From the NCBI GenBank assembly GCA_027039975.1, contig JALWFE010000075.1:1-32961 (forward strand): a stretch of 32,961 bases of DNA, given 5' to 3'. Every line of letters begins with the position of its first letter. Within the stretch, counting starts at the first letter, position 1. Shown here piece by piece: positions 16,112-26,121 of the stretch. The stretch comes from Flavobacteriales bacterium. Its GTDB lineage: Bacteria; Bacteroidota; Bacteroidia; Flavobacteriales; Flavobacteriaceae. Both the position numbers and the translations under genes were made by a program. The notes under the pieces are model-generated. The model saw only the letters and a program-made list of their open reading frames with translations. It did not search any database and was not told the origin of the DNA.

Positions 16112-18031
16112 ATGAGCGAAAAAAAAGGAAACAAAATAATAGGTATAGATTTAGGAACTACCAATTCCGTCGTAACCGTTAGAGAAGGTAACGATACGGT
16201 TGTTATTCCCAACGCAGAAGGTAACAGAACTACCCCGTCAGTGGTAGCATTTACAGATAAAGGAGAAATCAAAGTGGGTGACCCTGCCAAACGGCAAGCT
16301 ATTACTAATCCCGAAAGAACTGTTTTCTCCATAAAAAGGTTTATGGGAAACAAATATTCGGAAGTACAAGATGAAATAAAACGTGTACCCTATAAAGTAG
16401 TTAAAGGACCGAATGATACACCACGGGTTGAAATCAACGGTAAACAATATACACCGCAAGAAATTTCGGCTATGATTTTGCAAAAATTGAAAAAAACAGC
16501 CGAAGAATATTTGGGACATCCTGTGACGGAAGCGGTGATTACCGTACCGGCATACTTTAACGATGCACAACGTCAAGCCACCAAAGAAGCCGGTGAAATT
16601 GCAGGATTAAAAGTTCGTCGTATCATCAACGAACCGACTGCCGCCGCATTGGCTTACGGTTTGGACAAATCTGACAAAGAAAAGAAAATTGCCGTATTTG
16701 ACCTCGGTGGTGGTACGTTCGATATCTCTATCTTGGATATTGGCGACGGTGTTACCGAAGTATTGTCAACTGCCGGTGATACACATTTGGGTGGTGACGA
16801 TTTCGACCAACGTATTATCGATTGGTTAGCCGACGAATTCAAAAAAGAAGAAGGTGTCGATTTGAAACAAGACCCGATGGCTTTGCAACGTTTGAAAGAA
16901 GCCGCTGAAAAAGCCAAAATAGAATTGTCTTCATCAACCGAAACAGAAATCAATTTGCCTTACATCACGGCAACGGCTTCCGGTCCGAAACACTTGGTTA
17001 AAAAATTGACCAGAGCTAAATTTGAACAATTAACCGATGATTTGGTAAAACGTGCGATGAGACCGGTTAAAGAAGCTTTGGAAAAAGCCGGTTTGAAACC
17101 GTCCGATATAGATGAAGTTATCTTGGTCGGTGGTTCTACACGTATTCCGAAAGTAGTGGAAGAAGTGGAAAAATTCTTCGGTAAAAAAGCTTCTAAAAAC
17201 GTGAACCCCGACGAAGTGGTCGCCAAAGGTGCCGGTATCCAAGGAGCCGTATTAACCGGTGATGTGGATGACGTATTATTACTTGACGTTACTCCCTTAT
17301 CACTTGGTATAGAAACGATGGGAGGTGTATTTACCAAGTTGATTGAAGCCAATACAACTATCCCGACTAAAAAATCGCAAATATTCTCAACGGCTCAAGA
17401 TAATCAACCCAGTGTTGAAATCCACGTATTGCAAGGTGAACGACCTTTGGCCAAAGACAACAAAACCATTGGACGTTTCCACTTGGACGGTATTCCGCCG
17501 GCCCGTCGCGGTGAACCGCAAATTGAAGTTACTTTTGATATCGATGCCGACGGTATCATCCACGTAACGGCTATGGATAAGAAAACCGGTAAATCCAAAG
17601 ATATCCGTATCGAAGCTTCCAGCGGTTTGAGCAAAGAAGAAATCGAAAGAATGAAGAAAGAAGCCGAAGCCAATGCCGAAGCCGACAGAATAGCCAAAGA
17701 ACGGGTTGAAAAACTCAATAAAGCCGATGCAACGGCATTCCAATTGGAAAAACTGGTTGAAGAACACAAAGACAAAATTTCCGAAGACAGCAAAAAAGCC
17801 GTTGAAGATATGGTGAAAAAGCTCAAAGAAGCTTACGACAAACAAGATGCTGATACGGCTGAAGCCGCAACCAAAGAAGCAGAAGATTTGATGATGAAAT
17901 TGGGACAAGAAATTCAATCGGCAGCTCAAGCCGGAGGTAATGCCGGTGCGCAGCAAACACAAGATACAAGTGCCTCAAACAATCAAGGCGAAGATGATGT
18001 CCAAGACGTCGATTTTGAAGAAGTGAAATAA
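16112..18031 (+). CDS. dnaK: Molecular chaperone DnaK (Hsp70)
   Basis: The 639-aa product is a full-length Hsp70. The ATPase domain has the phosphate-1 motif [10 protein letters not shown] (about 10-19), [14 protein letters not shown], the phosphate-2 motif [16 protein letters not shown] and [10 protein letters not shown]. The linker [16 protein letters not shown] leads to the substrate-binding domain, with [15 protein letters not shown], and a helical lid. The tail is Gly/Ala/Gln-rich and ends [12 protein letters not shown]. It folds nascent and heat-damaged proteins with DnaJ and GrpE, neither of which is next to it here. The ATG is preceded by a short A-rich leader with no strong Shine-Dalgarno sequence, normal for the phylum. 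Upstream sequence suggests special control. Confidence 0.99.
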   Translation: MSEKKGNKIIGIDLGTTNSVVTVREGNDTVVIPNAEGNRTTPSVVAFTDKGEIKVGDPAKRQAITNPERTVFSIKRFMGNKYSEVQDEIKRVPYKVVKGPNDTPRVEINGKQYTPQEISAMILQKLKKTAEEYLGHPVTEAVITVPAYFNDAQRQATKEAGEIAGLKVRRIINEPTAAALAYGLDKSDKEKKIAVFDLGGGTFDISILDIGDGVTEVLSTAGDTHLGGDDFDQRIIDWLADEFKKEEGVDLKQDPMALQRLKEAAEKAKIELSSSTETEINLPYITATASGPKHLVKKLTRAKFEQLTDDLVKRAMRPVKEALEKAGLKPSDIDEVILVGGSTRIPKVVEEVEKFFGKKASKNVNPDEVVAKGAGIQGAVLTGDVDDVLLLDVTPLSLGIETMGGVFTKLIEANTTIPTKKSQIFSTAQDNQPSVEIHVLQGERPLAKDNKTIGRFHLDGIPPARRGEPQIEVTFDIDADGIIHVTAMDKKTGKSKDIRIEASSGLSKEEIERMKKEAEANAEADRIAKERVEKLNKADATAFQLEKLVEEHKDKISEDSKKAVEDMVKKLKEAYDKQDADTAEAATKEAEDLMMKLGQEIQSAAQAGGNAGAQQTQDTSASNNQGEDDVQDVDFEEVK

Positions 18032-18051
18032 AGTCGCAGTACATAGATAAT

Positions 18052-18091
18052 AAAACGCCAAATACCTAAACGGATGTTTGGCGTTTTTTTA
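18052..18091. terminator. Bidirectional terminator between dnaK and csm6
   Basis: AAAACGCCAAA pairs with TTTGGCGTTTT around a 14-nt loop and is followed by T-runs on the plus strand; on the minus strand it ends TTTTATTATC. It separates the convergent dnaK and csm operons. Confidence 0.8.
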
Positions 18092-18169
18092 TTTTTTGCC
18101 ATTAATTCACGAATGTTTTATTCGTGGATTGGTGATTGTTTGGGCAAGATTGTTTATAAACAAAAAAAT

Positions 18170-19519
18170 TTATAAAAATAAATGTTTGTAAATAAAATCA
18201 TTTAAATCGATATAGCTGTTTCTATTAAGGTTCAACAAATCCAAAATTTCATCAAAAATGATTGAAATTTTTTTGATATCATTTTCATCAATGGATTTTC
18301 CTTTATGAACCAAGTTATTTCTCAACACATCTAGTCCGGGATGGCGAAGTTCGTTGTTTTGATGATGTTTTTGATAGCCCTCGTTGATTTTTGCATAAAG
18401 TTCGAGTAACCGGACGGTTTTAAACAAATAATGTTCGCCGGCAATTTTTAATGCGGTATAAAGCCGTGCCGGTAAACTTTCGGGTTTTGACAAATTTTTG
18501 TCATATTGATTGATAAAAGAGGTAACTTTATCGTTATCACTATAAGCTTTTGAATCCGTTAAACCTGTTTTTTCAGCTTCATTTAACAGAAAATATATCA
18601 GCAAAAATTCGAGCGATTGTTGAAAATTGAGGACAAAATTATTATAGTTTTTATTTTGTAAAAACAAATCAGCTCTTGCCAAAAATTCGCCGAACAAAAA
18701 ATACGTTTTTGGGGTTAGGTTATCTTTCAATTCCGGGAATTCGATAACAGAAATTTGTTCGGTAAATTGTTTGACAACGGGTAAATCTTTTTGATTTTTT
18801 CTAAAACCTATATTTTTATTATAAATATTGCGAAGCCGGTAACTACCGAGTAAAACAAAATTAAAGGCTTTATTTTTTTTATTTAATAAAAGTTCTGCCG
18901 AATCATAATGGCCTAATTTAATCAAGTTTTTAACATTTTTTAAAGTAAAAAACTCTATAATATTATCTGTTTTTTTAATATTCAAAGGTCTTTTATTAAC
19001 CCCTTCAACATTTTTTAAATAAATAATTTCAGTATCTGAATGAATTTCAGGCAGCAATAACTTACAAGCAAGTTTTTGTTGTGGTGTTCCACCGGCATCT
19101 AAAAATTGCCAATGATAGTCTTTATTATAGTGATGTAAGATATTTAATTTGTTTTTATATACCGGAATAAGACTATTTTCATCTGATGGATCTATGTCAA
19201 TTGTAATAATCTCTACATCATTTATGGCATAATTTTCTTGTAAGATATTTTTGATAATTTCAGCGGCAAATAAAGTATCTTGGGTATTATAAATATTGTT
19301 TTTGCCTTGATCTGATGCGAAAAGTACAATTTTATCCGGTAGTTTCTTTAACTCATCAAGTGCTTGAGATAAAATGTTTAATTTGAAATATTCTTTTTCT
19401 TTATTCCAATTATTTAAAAAACAAAGAGTTGCCTGTCGAAATAAATTTTTATCAATAGGTTTGTTTTTATAATACAGATGCCTGTTGCCGATATTATTGA
19501 TTAGTAAGGTTTTCATCAT
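18170..19519 (-). CDS. csm6: Csm6: CARF-HEPN RNase activated by cyclic oligoadenylate
   Basis: The 449-aa protein is the accessory effector of the type III-A system. The N-terminal half is a CARF Rossmann-like domain: strand LLINNIGN at 5-12, KIVLFASDQGK near 63-73, and the ligand-loop motif DAGGTPQQKLACKLL at 141-155. The C-terminal half is an alpha-helical HEPN domain with the catalytic motif R400-NNLV-H405. In this family cyclic oligoadenylate made by Cas10 binds the CARF dimer and switches on non-specific RNA cleavage. Which ring size (cA4 or cA6) is used cannot be read from the sequence. It is the last gene of the cas6-csm operon, starting 4 nt after the csm5 stop; two ATGs in a row (19519, 19516) are possible starts. 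Sequence is AT-rich and fast-evolving in style. Confidence 0.88.
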   Translation of the reverse strand: MMKTLLINNIGNRHLYYKNKPIDKNLFRQATLCFLNNWNKEKEYFKLNILSQALDELKKLPDKIVLFASDQGKNNIYNTQDTLFAAEIIKNILQENYAINDVEIITIDIDPSDENSLIPVYKNKLNILHHYNKDYHWQFLDAGGTPQQKLACKLLLPEIHSDTEIIYLKNVEGVNKRPLNIKKTDNIIEFFTLKNVKNLIKLGHYDSAELLLNKKNKAFNFVLLGSYRLRNIYNKNIGFRKNQKDLPVVKQFTEQISVIEFPELKDNLTPKTYFLFGEFLARADLFLQNKNYNNFVLNFQQSLEFLLIYFLLNEAEKTGLTDSKAYSDNDKVTSFINQYDKNLSKPESLPARLYTALKIAGEHYLFKTVRLLELYAKINEGYQKHHQNNELRHPGLDVLRNNLVHKGKSIDENDIKKISIIFDEILDLLNLNRNSYIDLNDFIYKHLFL

Positions 19520-19523
19520 AACA

Positions 19524-20660
19524 TCATTTTAAAGATAACAAAACAAATCCCGGCATTTTCAACTCGGAAGTTAAGCGTCTTGTCTTAGGAAAGGGAAAAT
19601 CTTTATATTTTCTATTGCGGATTTTTGAAACAAAATCATCCCAGTCATCGTCATTTGCCACTTCTTTAAACCAAGCACCGGTCATATAATCCCAACCGCT
19701 ACCGGCACTCATACGTAAGAGAAATACATTTTCATTCTTTTCTGCTTGTGACTTTATGTTTTTTAATTGTTGAATAATTTTATGACCTGTTTCTGGATTT
19801 GTAAAATAACCGTCTTCTAAATCTATTTTGAAATTTTCAATTTCTTTATCGAGTAGTTTGATGGTGTGTCCGTGTATTTGTTTGAAAAAATCTTTTAAAC
19901 CGGTGATGTTTAATTTGTTTTTTTCAAAAAAACGTTCGTCAATCCGTAAGCTGAATGATACCTCTCCTTCAAAAACTTCTTTGTTTTGGGTTAACTGTTT
20001 TTTAATATACCAAAGAAAATCATTGTTGGGATTATACGAATCATTATTGCGTAAATTTAATGTTTGAAAAGTATCGATATACAGTCCTGAAATATTTGCC
20101 GGTGCATCAGACACTTGAATGTATTTGAAAATATTATTTTGCGGATTTGATTTGCTGCTTGCTTCAATTTCTAAAACAGGCTGTAATAATTTGGTGTCAT
20201 ATTTTATGTAATTTTTGTAATTTTTTAAAATATTATCAGCCTTATCTTTGTAATATTTTTCAAGAGCAGGCGTTAATAAAGCGGTGCGAATAGCCCCTTT
20301 GATAGAACTCCCAGGAATAACGGGATTCTTAGTTTTACGGTTACGGACAAATTCGAATAGATAATTGCCTTGATGCGCTTTCACCGGTAAAATTTCACTA
20401 CAAACATCTTCCAATTTAACGCCTTTGTAAGCCAGGCTTTCAAAGATATTTTCGCCTTTCACAATTTTGTTTGCCCAATCGTTAACATCTTTGATATAAC
20501 CGGATATTTTATCAAAATCCGCTTTACCTATTTGTTTGTTTTGGGGTTCGTAAAAATAATGGATACCAAGCTTTAGTTCGTTCCCGCTACCGATATGAAC
20601 GGGTGTCAGGGTTTTTAAAGATAAATTGATTGTCCTTGTTGTTATTTTTTTTGCTTCCAT
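19524..20660 (-). CDS. csm5: Csm5: type III-A RAMP protein
   Basis: The 378-aa protein caps the crRNA 3' end of the Csm complex and is needed for crRNA maturation in studied systems. RAMP features are TPVHIGSGNEL (19-29) and the Gly-rich NPVIPGSSIKGAIRTALL (112-129), followed by a long variable insertion and the C-terminal MSAGSGWDYMTGAWF segment typical of Csm5. The length is usual for the family (350-400 aa). The gene lies 11 nt after csm4. Confidence 0.93.
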   Translation of the reverse strand: MEAKKITTRTINLSLKTLTPVHIGSGNELKLGIHYFYEPQNKQIGKADFDKISGYIKDVNDWANKIVKGENIFESLAYKGVKLEDVCSEILPVKAHQGNYLFEFVRNRKTKNPVIPGSSIKGAIRTALLTPALEKYYKDKADNILKNYKNYIKYDTKLLQPVLEIEASSKSNPQNNIFKYIQVSDAPANISGLYIDTFQTLNLRNNDSYNPNNDFLWYIKKQLTQNKEVFEGEVSFSLRIDERFFEKNKLNITGLKDFFKQIHGHTIKLLDKEIENFKIDLEDGYFTNPETGHKIIQQLKNIKSQAEKNENVFLLRMSAGSGWDYMTGAWFKEVANDDDWDDFVSKIRNRKYKDFPFPKTRRLTSELKMPGFVLLSLK

Positions 20661-20671
20661 ATTCGTTGTTG

Positions 20672-21703
20672 CTAAAATTTTGCAGGAATACTTACCGGAC
20701 GTCCGTCCCTGTAAACTTTATGCTTTAAAACATTTTCGGCTTTTGCAGTGGACAAAACCACGTTTTTTCCTGTTAATTCGAAATTTATATCAAATACCGA
20801 AGCTTCCCGCAACATAAAGACACTACGCTTTTGCCAATGTGCATAAGATTCGTTTACCGTACCGGCTATATAGCCGTTCCGTTTGTCCAAAAGATAGGCC
20901 GCATTATCGAGTAAACCGTTTTGGATATTTTGCTGTCCGGGGATGAATTTGGACAAAATGATTTGTTTATTGGCATCATCCGGGATATTCAGTTTCAGAC
21001 TGTCAAATGTAACGGTAAATCTTCCGTTTCCTACGTTTTTATCGGCACCCAAACCTTCGTCTTGTAAAAATTCCAAAGCTTTTTGCAAAATATTTTTATG
21101 CCTTGTCAGGTATATGAAATACAATCCTGTTCTGTTGTCTAGTTTGTTTTGTTTATCTCCGGTTTTTTCCGGTTGATAAAAATAAGTTCTCGATACGTAA
21201 AAAGGAGCCGGCCGCTGATCTGTGGCAAACATATTGACATTACCTATTTGCACCCGCTCTTCGGTTTGAGCGGCATAAAGTTTTTCGGGATATGCTTCTT
21301 TGTTTGCTACTAAAAACTTTCCGTTGTGCAACAAATTGTTTACGGTTATGTCAAATTCAATCCGGTTGATAGTTTTTTCAAACAGCGGCAAGTCCAAAAA
21401 AGCTATTTTTTTGATTTTTTTAGCCATTCCTATTTCTGAACTGTCTTTAACCGGCAATTTGTTCATAGGTTTTGGAAAAAAATACCGGTCATCATAAAAC
21501 GGATAGGCAGAACTAACGGTTAAATCTTCATTGAGCAAATCAACTTTTTCCGGATCAATTTTTGCCAAACCGGAAATTATCGCCGCTTTGAGCGTATCGG
21601 AAGGCAAACTCAAAACTTCGTTTTGAAATTCATCTTTTTTGCCGGACATCAAAGCTAACGGCTGGTAAAAATATAATTTTGCTATTTGATATTCTTTGGT
21701 CAT
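20672..21703 (-). CDS. csm4: Csm4: type III-A RAMP protein
   Basis: The 343-aa protein is the Cas5-like subunit that holds the 5' tag of the crRNA and contacts Cas10. Recognisable parts are the N-terminal LPSDTLKAAI (33-42), the SSAYPFYDDRYFFPKP motif (64-79) and the Gly-rich loop GLGADKNVGNGRF (217-229). Its start overlaps the csm3 stop by 4 nt (ATGA), pointing to translational coupling and a fixed subunit ratio. Confidence 0.93.
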   Translation of the reverse strand: MTKEYQIAKLYFYQPLALMSGKKDEFQNEVLSLPSDTLKAAIISGLAKIDPEKVDLLNEDLTVSSAYPFYDDRYFFPKPMNKLPVKDSSEIGMAKKIKKIAFLDLPLFEKTINRIEFDITVNNLLHNGKFLVANKEAYPEKLYAAQTEERVQIGNVNMFATDQRPAPFYVSRTYFYQPEKTGDKQNKLDNRTGLYFIYLTRHKNILQKALEFLQDEGLGADKNVGNGRFTVTFDSLKLNIPDDANKQIILSKFIPGQQNIQNGLLDNAAYLLDKRNGYIAGTVNESYAHWQKRSVFMLREASVFDINFELTGKNVVLSTAKAENVLKHKVYRDGRPVSIPAKF

Positions 21704-22440
21704 ACTTGTCCGGTCATAAAGTTTTTAAACAAGTTTTTGATATCTTCTGCCGGTTCGCTTCCGGTTGTTTCGTTGCTATTATAATTTTTTTCGGTTAAAT
21801 TAAGACCGGTAAATTTGATTTTACCGTATCCGCGTGAACCGTTACCGCCGAGGTAGTCGTCTTCTAACAGTTGCATACCTTCTGCCAAGAGAGTTAACAA
21901 TTTTTGAGTTTCCGCTTCGGTATCGTCATCTTCCGATACAATATTGACCACCATTTCAAAATCAAATATAGCGCCGGCAGGAACACGTTCAAAGGTTCGA
22001 GGATTTGCTTTTGAAGTTAATCTATTGATGACAACTTCCGTTTTACTTTCTGCGAAAAGCATATCGGTATTATCCCACTCAGGATCTTTAATGTTTGAAA
22101 GTTCAGCATCACGGACAATTAAACGGGAAGCACGAGGTTCATTATTTTCTTCTGATGCGGCTGTTCCGAATAATTGGGTAATGAAAGGGTCATTTCCAAC
22201 ACCACCGTGTTTTTTTTCATCATCCGAAATTTTATATTTTGCGTGACGTAATTCCAATAATGCCCGCATTTTTCCTTTAAGCGAACTTCCGGGAATAACC
22301 GGACGTTGTGTCAAAGGATTACGGATAATCAAATTATCCGGTCCGCCGATACCCATCTGTGTATTGGTCCCACCGATATGCAAGCCGGTAACAACTTGTA
22401 TTTTTCCGTTTAAAAATATCTTTTTTTGTAATTTTTTCAT
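21700..22440 (-). CDS. csm3: Csm3: backbone subunit and target-RNA nuclease
   Basis: The 246-aa Cas7-type protein forms the filament along the crRNA and cuts target RNA every six nucleotides. VTGLHIGGTNTQMGIGGPD ends in Asp35, which aligns with the catalytic Asp32 of S. epidermidis Csm3, so RNA cleavage should be intact. The RAMP loop PVIPGSSLKGKMR is at 47-59 and a second Gly-rich loop GGNGSRGYGKIKF is at 198-210. The size is typical. It lies 12 nt after csm2 and overlaps csm4 by 4 nt. Confidence 0.96.
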   Translation of the reverse strand: MKKLQKKIFLNGKIQVVTGLHIGGTNTQMGIGGPDNLIIRNPLTQRPVIPGSSLKGKMRALLELRHAKYKISDDEKKHGGVGNDPFITQLFGTAASEENNEPRASRLIVRDAELSNIKDPEWDNTDMLFAESKTEVVINRLTSKANPRTFERVPAGAIFDFEMVVNIVSEDDDTEAETQKLLTLLAEGMQLLEDDYLGGNGSRGYGKIKFTGLNLTEKNYNSNETTGSEPAEDIKNLFKNFMTGQV

Positions 22441-22452
22441 TATTTTACAATT

Positions 22453-22899
22453 TTATTTATTGTCTTTTTTTGAGTAAAATTTATGATAAGCTAAAATAGC
22501 TTCAAAAAACTTTTGGAAATTGTCAAAAGTTTTAGGGTTGTTTTCATCCACACTATCGATTGCTTGATATAAAATTGTCGATAATTCTTTAAATATCTTT
22601 TTTTCATCTCCTTTTAATCTCCCAATAGTGTAGGCAATTTTTGGTTTTAATAGATAAAAATCGGTTTTTGAATCTTCAAATTTTTTTAATCGTATTCTTG
22701 TCACTTCACCATAAATATTGCGTAACCGTGAACTTGATGTCGTTTCTAAAAATTTACCGAGTTTATCGCAAAATTGAACCATCTCATTATTTGCTCCTTG
22801 TTTTATCCATTCCGGTTTAAAAGGTACATCAAATTTGATATTATCCCGGTTTTGATTATTACCTCTTCTTGAATTAAAATGCTGATGCGGTCTGTTCAT
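22453..22899 (-). CDS. csm2: Csm2: small subunit of the Csm complex
   Basis: The 148-aa helical protein forms the inner filament beside Csm3. The family signature is visible: TSSSRLRNIYGEVTRI near 53-69 and LKPKIAYTIGRL near 83-94. About 25 N-terminal residues are Asn/Arg-rich (RRGNNQNRDN) and look disordered, perhaps helping nucleic-acid contact. The gene sits between cas10 and csm3 with 12-nt gaps on both sides. Confidence 0.93.
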   Translation of the reverse strand: MNRPHQHFNSRRGNNQNRDNIKFDVPFKPEWIKQGANNEMVQFCDKLGKFLETTSSSRLRNIYGEVTRIRLKKFEDSKTDFYLLKPKIAYTIGRLKGDEKKIFKELSTILYQAIDSVDENNPKTFDNFQKFFEAILAYHKFYSKKDNK

Positions 22900-22911
22900 A
22901 TCATTAAATTT

Positions 22912-25419
22912 TTATTGTTTATTATCTCTATATAAAAGTTCGGCCAAGCGGGCGGCCAAGGCGTATAATTTAAAGCTGTTGTATGGACTGTTAAATGTTT
23001 GTCTTTCCCAAGTATTGTTTAAAATGTCTTTTAAAATATCCTTAATATAGCCGGCTTGATTGTTATAACGTTTTGCCATACGCGAAAAGTCATAAGCCAT
23101 CAGCCATTGTGTTTGCGGTTCATTTTGGCGTTGGTGATACATCATCAATTTTTGCAAAAAAGCTTTTGGCAGTTCGTTATTTGTCACTTTTTGATACAGT
23201 TCATTCGCTTTTTTCTTTACCATAATATATTCATTGTCCCAAGCCAATGCCGTATCGAACAGGGTAAAAGCATCTTTTTGTTTTTCAATTTCATTTTTCT
23301 TATTTTCAAATTTATACATCAATTTGATACCTTTATGAATATAAGATTTAGCCAGTTTTTCGGCATCGGCTACCATATCGGCGGCTTTTAAAACCGGGAA
23401 TTTAGGTGGTACAATCAGTTCACCGCCTGAAATACTGATATACGGATTGTTACAGACATATTTTTTAAAACTGTTTCTGATATCACCGGCAAAAGATTGT
23501 ACCACTTGCCAATCACCTAAGATGAATAAATCATCACCGCCGGCATATAATATAAATGTATATTTTTTGTATTCCGGATTTTCCGCCCAAATATAATTGA
23601 TATATGCCCGGAAGAATAAATCCAAATTACGGCTCAATGTCGCATACCGGCTGAATGTTTTTTGCTTTTCGGCAAATCCGTTTTTAAAAATGTAACCCAG
23701 ATTGTCCACGTCCATACGTATAAAACCGAGTTTATTGTAAGCGCCTTTTGTATATTGGTCAAAAGTTTTCGGATCACCTTCTTCATCTACCGGATAATCG
23801 TTCCCGCCGTAAAATTCAAATCCTTGTATGTTTTGGCTTTTGACGGTTAAAAAATCCGTATCATTAAAGCGGAATTTCAAAACGTTTTGCAGGTCTGCCA
23901 AGCGTATGTCTTCTTCCTCTATTAAAAGATGATGATACCCCCAGAAACTTAATCCGCCTTCTTTGTCCGTCCAACCGTCTTTAATCATATACCAATAACG
24001 TGATTTTTTGAGTTCTTTCCCCAAATCTATTTGAGCTTTGGTCAGTTTGGATAAATCCATACCTTCTATATTGATAACTTCTCCGGCAGGAATTTCTTCA
24101 CCAGTGATACTATCCGGAATGCTGTTGTCAGGATCACCGGTTGCTTCGAAAAAGCTATCGTAATCACCGGTAATTAAATCTTTAAACCGTTGTTGTTTGT
24201 CTTGGCCTAATTTTTCAAAAACTTTACTCCAGATTTGATGAATTTGTTTGTCAAAAACCGCAGGCATATCAATACTTTCCCAAGCCAATGCAACATACAG
24301 TTCACCACCAAATTTGTCGAGCATTTCACGGTTTAAATCTTTTTTAAGACTTTTCAGTTTCGTTATCACATCTTCCGTATTGGGCAACAGCATAAAAAAA
24401 CCGCCGCCGGAATTGTAAATAATATTTGATTGATATAAATCAAAGCTGTCCAACAAGCGTTGTGCGATGGTCTTGCCTATCAAGTGTAACAGGAATGAAC
24501 GTCCTTTGAGATTTTTGGCCGCAAATTTTGATTTGATTTTGTAAAGATAAGATTGAATGCCCGACAAGTCGGCACCTAATAAAAGAAAAGGTTTACGGTC
24601 TTTATCATTACGGAGTTTATTCAGTTCATTGGCGTCTTTTATATTTTGCCACCGGATATAATCGTAGAGGCACAGGGCAAAAGCGGCGGTAGTTTTACTA
24701 TGGTCAAAAAGCGAAACGTCCGGGATATCTTGTGTGCTCGAAGGTACATTGACCAGATATTTTTGTAACAAAAAATACAAAGTTTCAACTGTATTTTTTT
24801 TGTTCAAATTTGTTTTATCGCCGGCAAAAAAAGTTTTGATTTCCGTTTCAAACCGGTTCCAGAGTTCGGCATAAGCTTTTTCGACATCCGGTATTTCTTC
24901 TTTTTGAACCGGCATAATATCGGCTATTTGCAAATCTTTAACCGGCATACGGTAGTTGTAACCGCTATTTTCGGATTTTCCTATTTGCTCAAAAACGGAT
25001 AATAAAGGAGTTTTTTTATAATCGCCCCAATCGTTTTCGTGTTGCACATCACCGGTAAGACGGTTGCGGTCGGCACTACTGGAAAGGTGGTCGGCAAGTG
25101 TGATGATATGTTCGTGCAGATGTGCCGGTTTGTGATGCATTACGGCCATTAAGAGAATACCCGGGTCGTCCGACGGGACAAGTCTTTCGTGATAATTTAA
25201 GATTTTTTCGATAAACTGTGCCGTCCACAAAACATGCTTGTGAGAATAATTATCATTGTATTTGGGACATAAAAAAGGTTCGGCTTCTCTATAAGTTTGT
25301 TCCAATTGTTCAAAATAAGACGATTTGTTCCGGTTAAAGACATCCGCCCGTTGATAAAATTTTCCTATATCGTGCAGCAATGCCGCCGTATAAATTTTAT
25401 GTCTGGTATTATCTGTCAT
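22912..25419 (-). CDS. cas10: Cas10/Csm1: HD nuclease and cyclic-oligoadenylate synthase
   Basis: The 835-aa signature protein of type III systems. The N-terminal HD domain has H16-D17 in AALLHDIGKF and later VMHHKPAHLHEHIITLADH, for single-stranded DNA cleavage. Two Palm domains follow: the first near KNLKGRSFLLHLIGKTIAQRL and the second with LGFIRMDVDNLG and the active GGDD (627-630) in YAGGDDLFILGDW. This motif makes cyclic oligoadenylate from ATP once target RNA is bound. With both active sites intact, DNA cutting and second-messenger signalling are both expected. The ATG overlaps the cas6 stop by 11 nt. Length fits Csm1 (750-850 aa). Confidence 0.97.
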   Translation of the reverse strand: MTDNTRHKIYTAALLHDIGKFYQRADVFNRNKSSYFEQLEQTYREAEPFLCPKYNDNYSHKHVLWTAQFIEKILNYHERLVPSDDPGILLMAVMHHKPAHLHEHIITLADHLSSSADRNRLTGDVQHENDWGDYKKTPLLSVFEQIGKSENSGYNYRMPVKDLQIADIMPVQKEEIPDVEKAYAELWNRFETEIKTFFAGDKTNLNKKNTVETLYFLLQKYLVNVPSSTQDIPDVSLFDHSKTTAAFALCLYDYIRWQNIKDANELNKLRNDKDRKPFLLLGADLSGIQSYLYKIKSKFAAKNLKGRSFLLHLIGKTIAQRLLDSFDLYQSNIIYNSGGGFFMLLPNTEDVITKLKSLKKDLNREMLDKFGGELYVALAWESIDMPAVFDKQIHQIWSKVFEKLGQDKQQRFKDLITGDYDSFFEATGDPDNSIPDSITGEEIPAGEVINIEGMDLSKLTKAQIDLGKELKKSRYWYMIKDGWTDKEGGLSFWGYHHLLIEEEDIRLADLQNVLKFRFNDTDFLTVKSQNIQGFEFYGGNDYPVDEEGDPKTFDQYTKGAYNKLGFIRMDVDNLGYIFKNGFAEKQKTFSRYATLSRNLDLFFRAYINYIWAENPEYKKYTFILYAGGDDLFILGDWQVVQSFAGDIRNSFKKYVCNNPYISISGGELIVPPKFPVLKAADMVADAEKLAKSYIHKGIKLMYKFENKKNEIEKQKDAFTLFDTALAWDNEYIMVKKKANELYQKVTNNELPKAFLQKLMMYHQRQNEPQTQWLMAYDFSRMAKRYNNQAGYIKDILKDILNNTWERQTFNSPYNSFKLYALAARLAELLYRDNKQ

Positions 25420-26104
25420 TTGTTCCTGCTTTTGAATGAATTTTTACCGGATAAACGACTCCGTAATTATGTGCCGCCCCTTTGCCTAATCCGATGTGTG
25501 AAGGCAAAAATACGTTGGTGGCAAAACGCAGGTTAAATCCGATAAATTTTTGTCCTTTAAAACTGATCCAGTTTTGCTTATAGATTTTAAAATCTTTTAT
25601 AATGATTTGTTCTTTGATAAACCATCCGATACTTTTGGCAAAAATCAATATATGTTGTATAAGTTTTTTTTGCAACATAGTCATACGTTCGTCATCGGTT
25701 TGCAGGTTTTGAAATTCACGGTAATATTTGTCTTGAAGCGGCAGCCAGTTGATGATATCGTAACAGGATAATACCGGATTGAGCCTTAAATCAAATAAAT
25801 GCGCCCTGATTTTATCTATTTCAAAAGAAATGGTTTTACCGTTTACTTCAACCGTTGTATTAAAATAAGATGACAAACGTCCGATACTGGTTACGGCTTT
25901 GTTCAGATACAAGATTGCCGCTTTCCCCAAAATACTTTTGTATTGTATGTGTGGATAATTATAGTAAAAGCTGTTTTTCAGATGATTATGATATAAAATA
26001 TCGTCTGTCCCTATTAATTTCAAAACGGCAGAACGCAATAAATCCGTTTCGTAAGGTTCCAAATCTTGTTTAAAAATAAATTCTTGATAAGCCAGTTGCG
26101 GCAT
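25409..26104 (-). CDS. cas6: Cas6 crRNA-processing endoribonuclease
   Basis: The 231-aa RAMP protein cuts the pre-crRNA inside each repeat. It has the N-terminal pattern YHNH (38-41) followed by YNYPHIQYK (48-56), and the C-terminal Gly-rich loop IGLGKGAAHNYG (204-215). This resembles the Cas6b-type architecture found in Bacteroidota. H39 and H41 are candidate catalytic residues, an inference from other Cas6 enzymes. It is the first gene of the operon, 12-25 nt after a strong promoter, and overlaps cas10 by 11 nt. Confidence 0.9.
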   Translation of the reverse strand: MPQLAYQEFIFKQDLEPYETDLLRSAVLKLIGTDDILYHNHLKNSFYYNYPHIQYKSILGKAAILYLNKAVTSIGRLSSYFNTTVEVNGKTISFEIDKIRAHLFDLRLNPVLSCYDIINWLPLQDKYYREFQNLQTDDERMTMLQKKLIQHILIFAKSIGWFIKEQIIIKDFKIYKQNWISFKGQKFIGFNLRFATNVFLPSHIGLGKGAAHNYGVVYPVKIHSKAGTNDR

Positions 26105-26121
26105 ATTTTTAATTTTTTTAC

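Noticed and set aside
17387-17962. 191-aa Phe-rich frame antisense to dnaK
   Set aside because: Phe/Ser-rich composition is the usual shadow of a Lys/Glu-rich gene; dnaK is certain.
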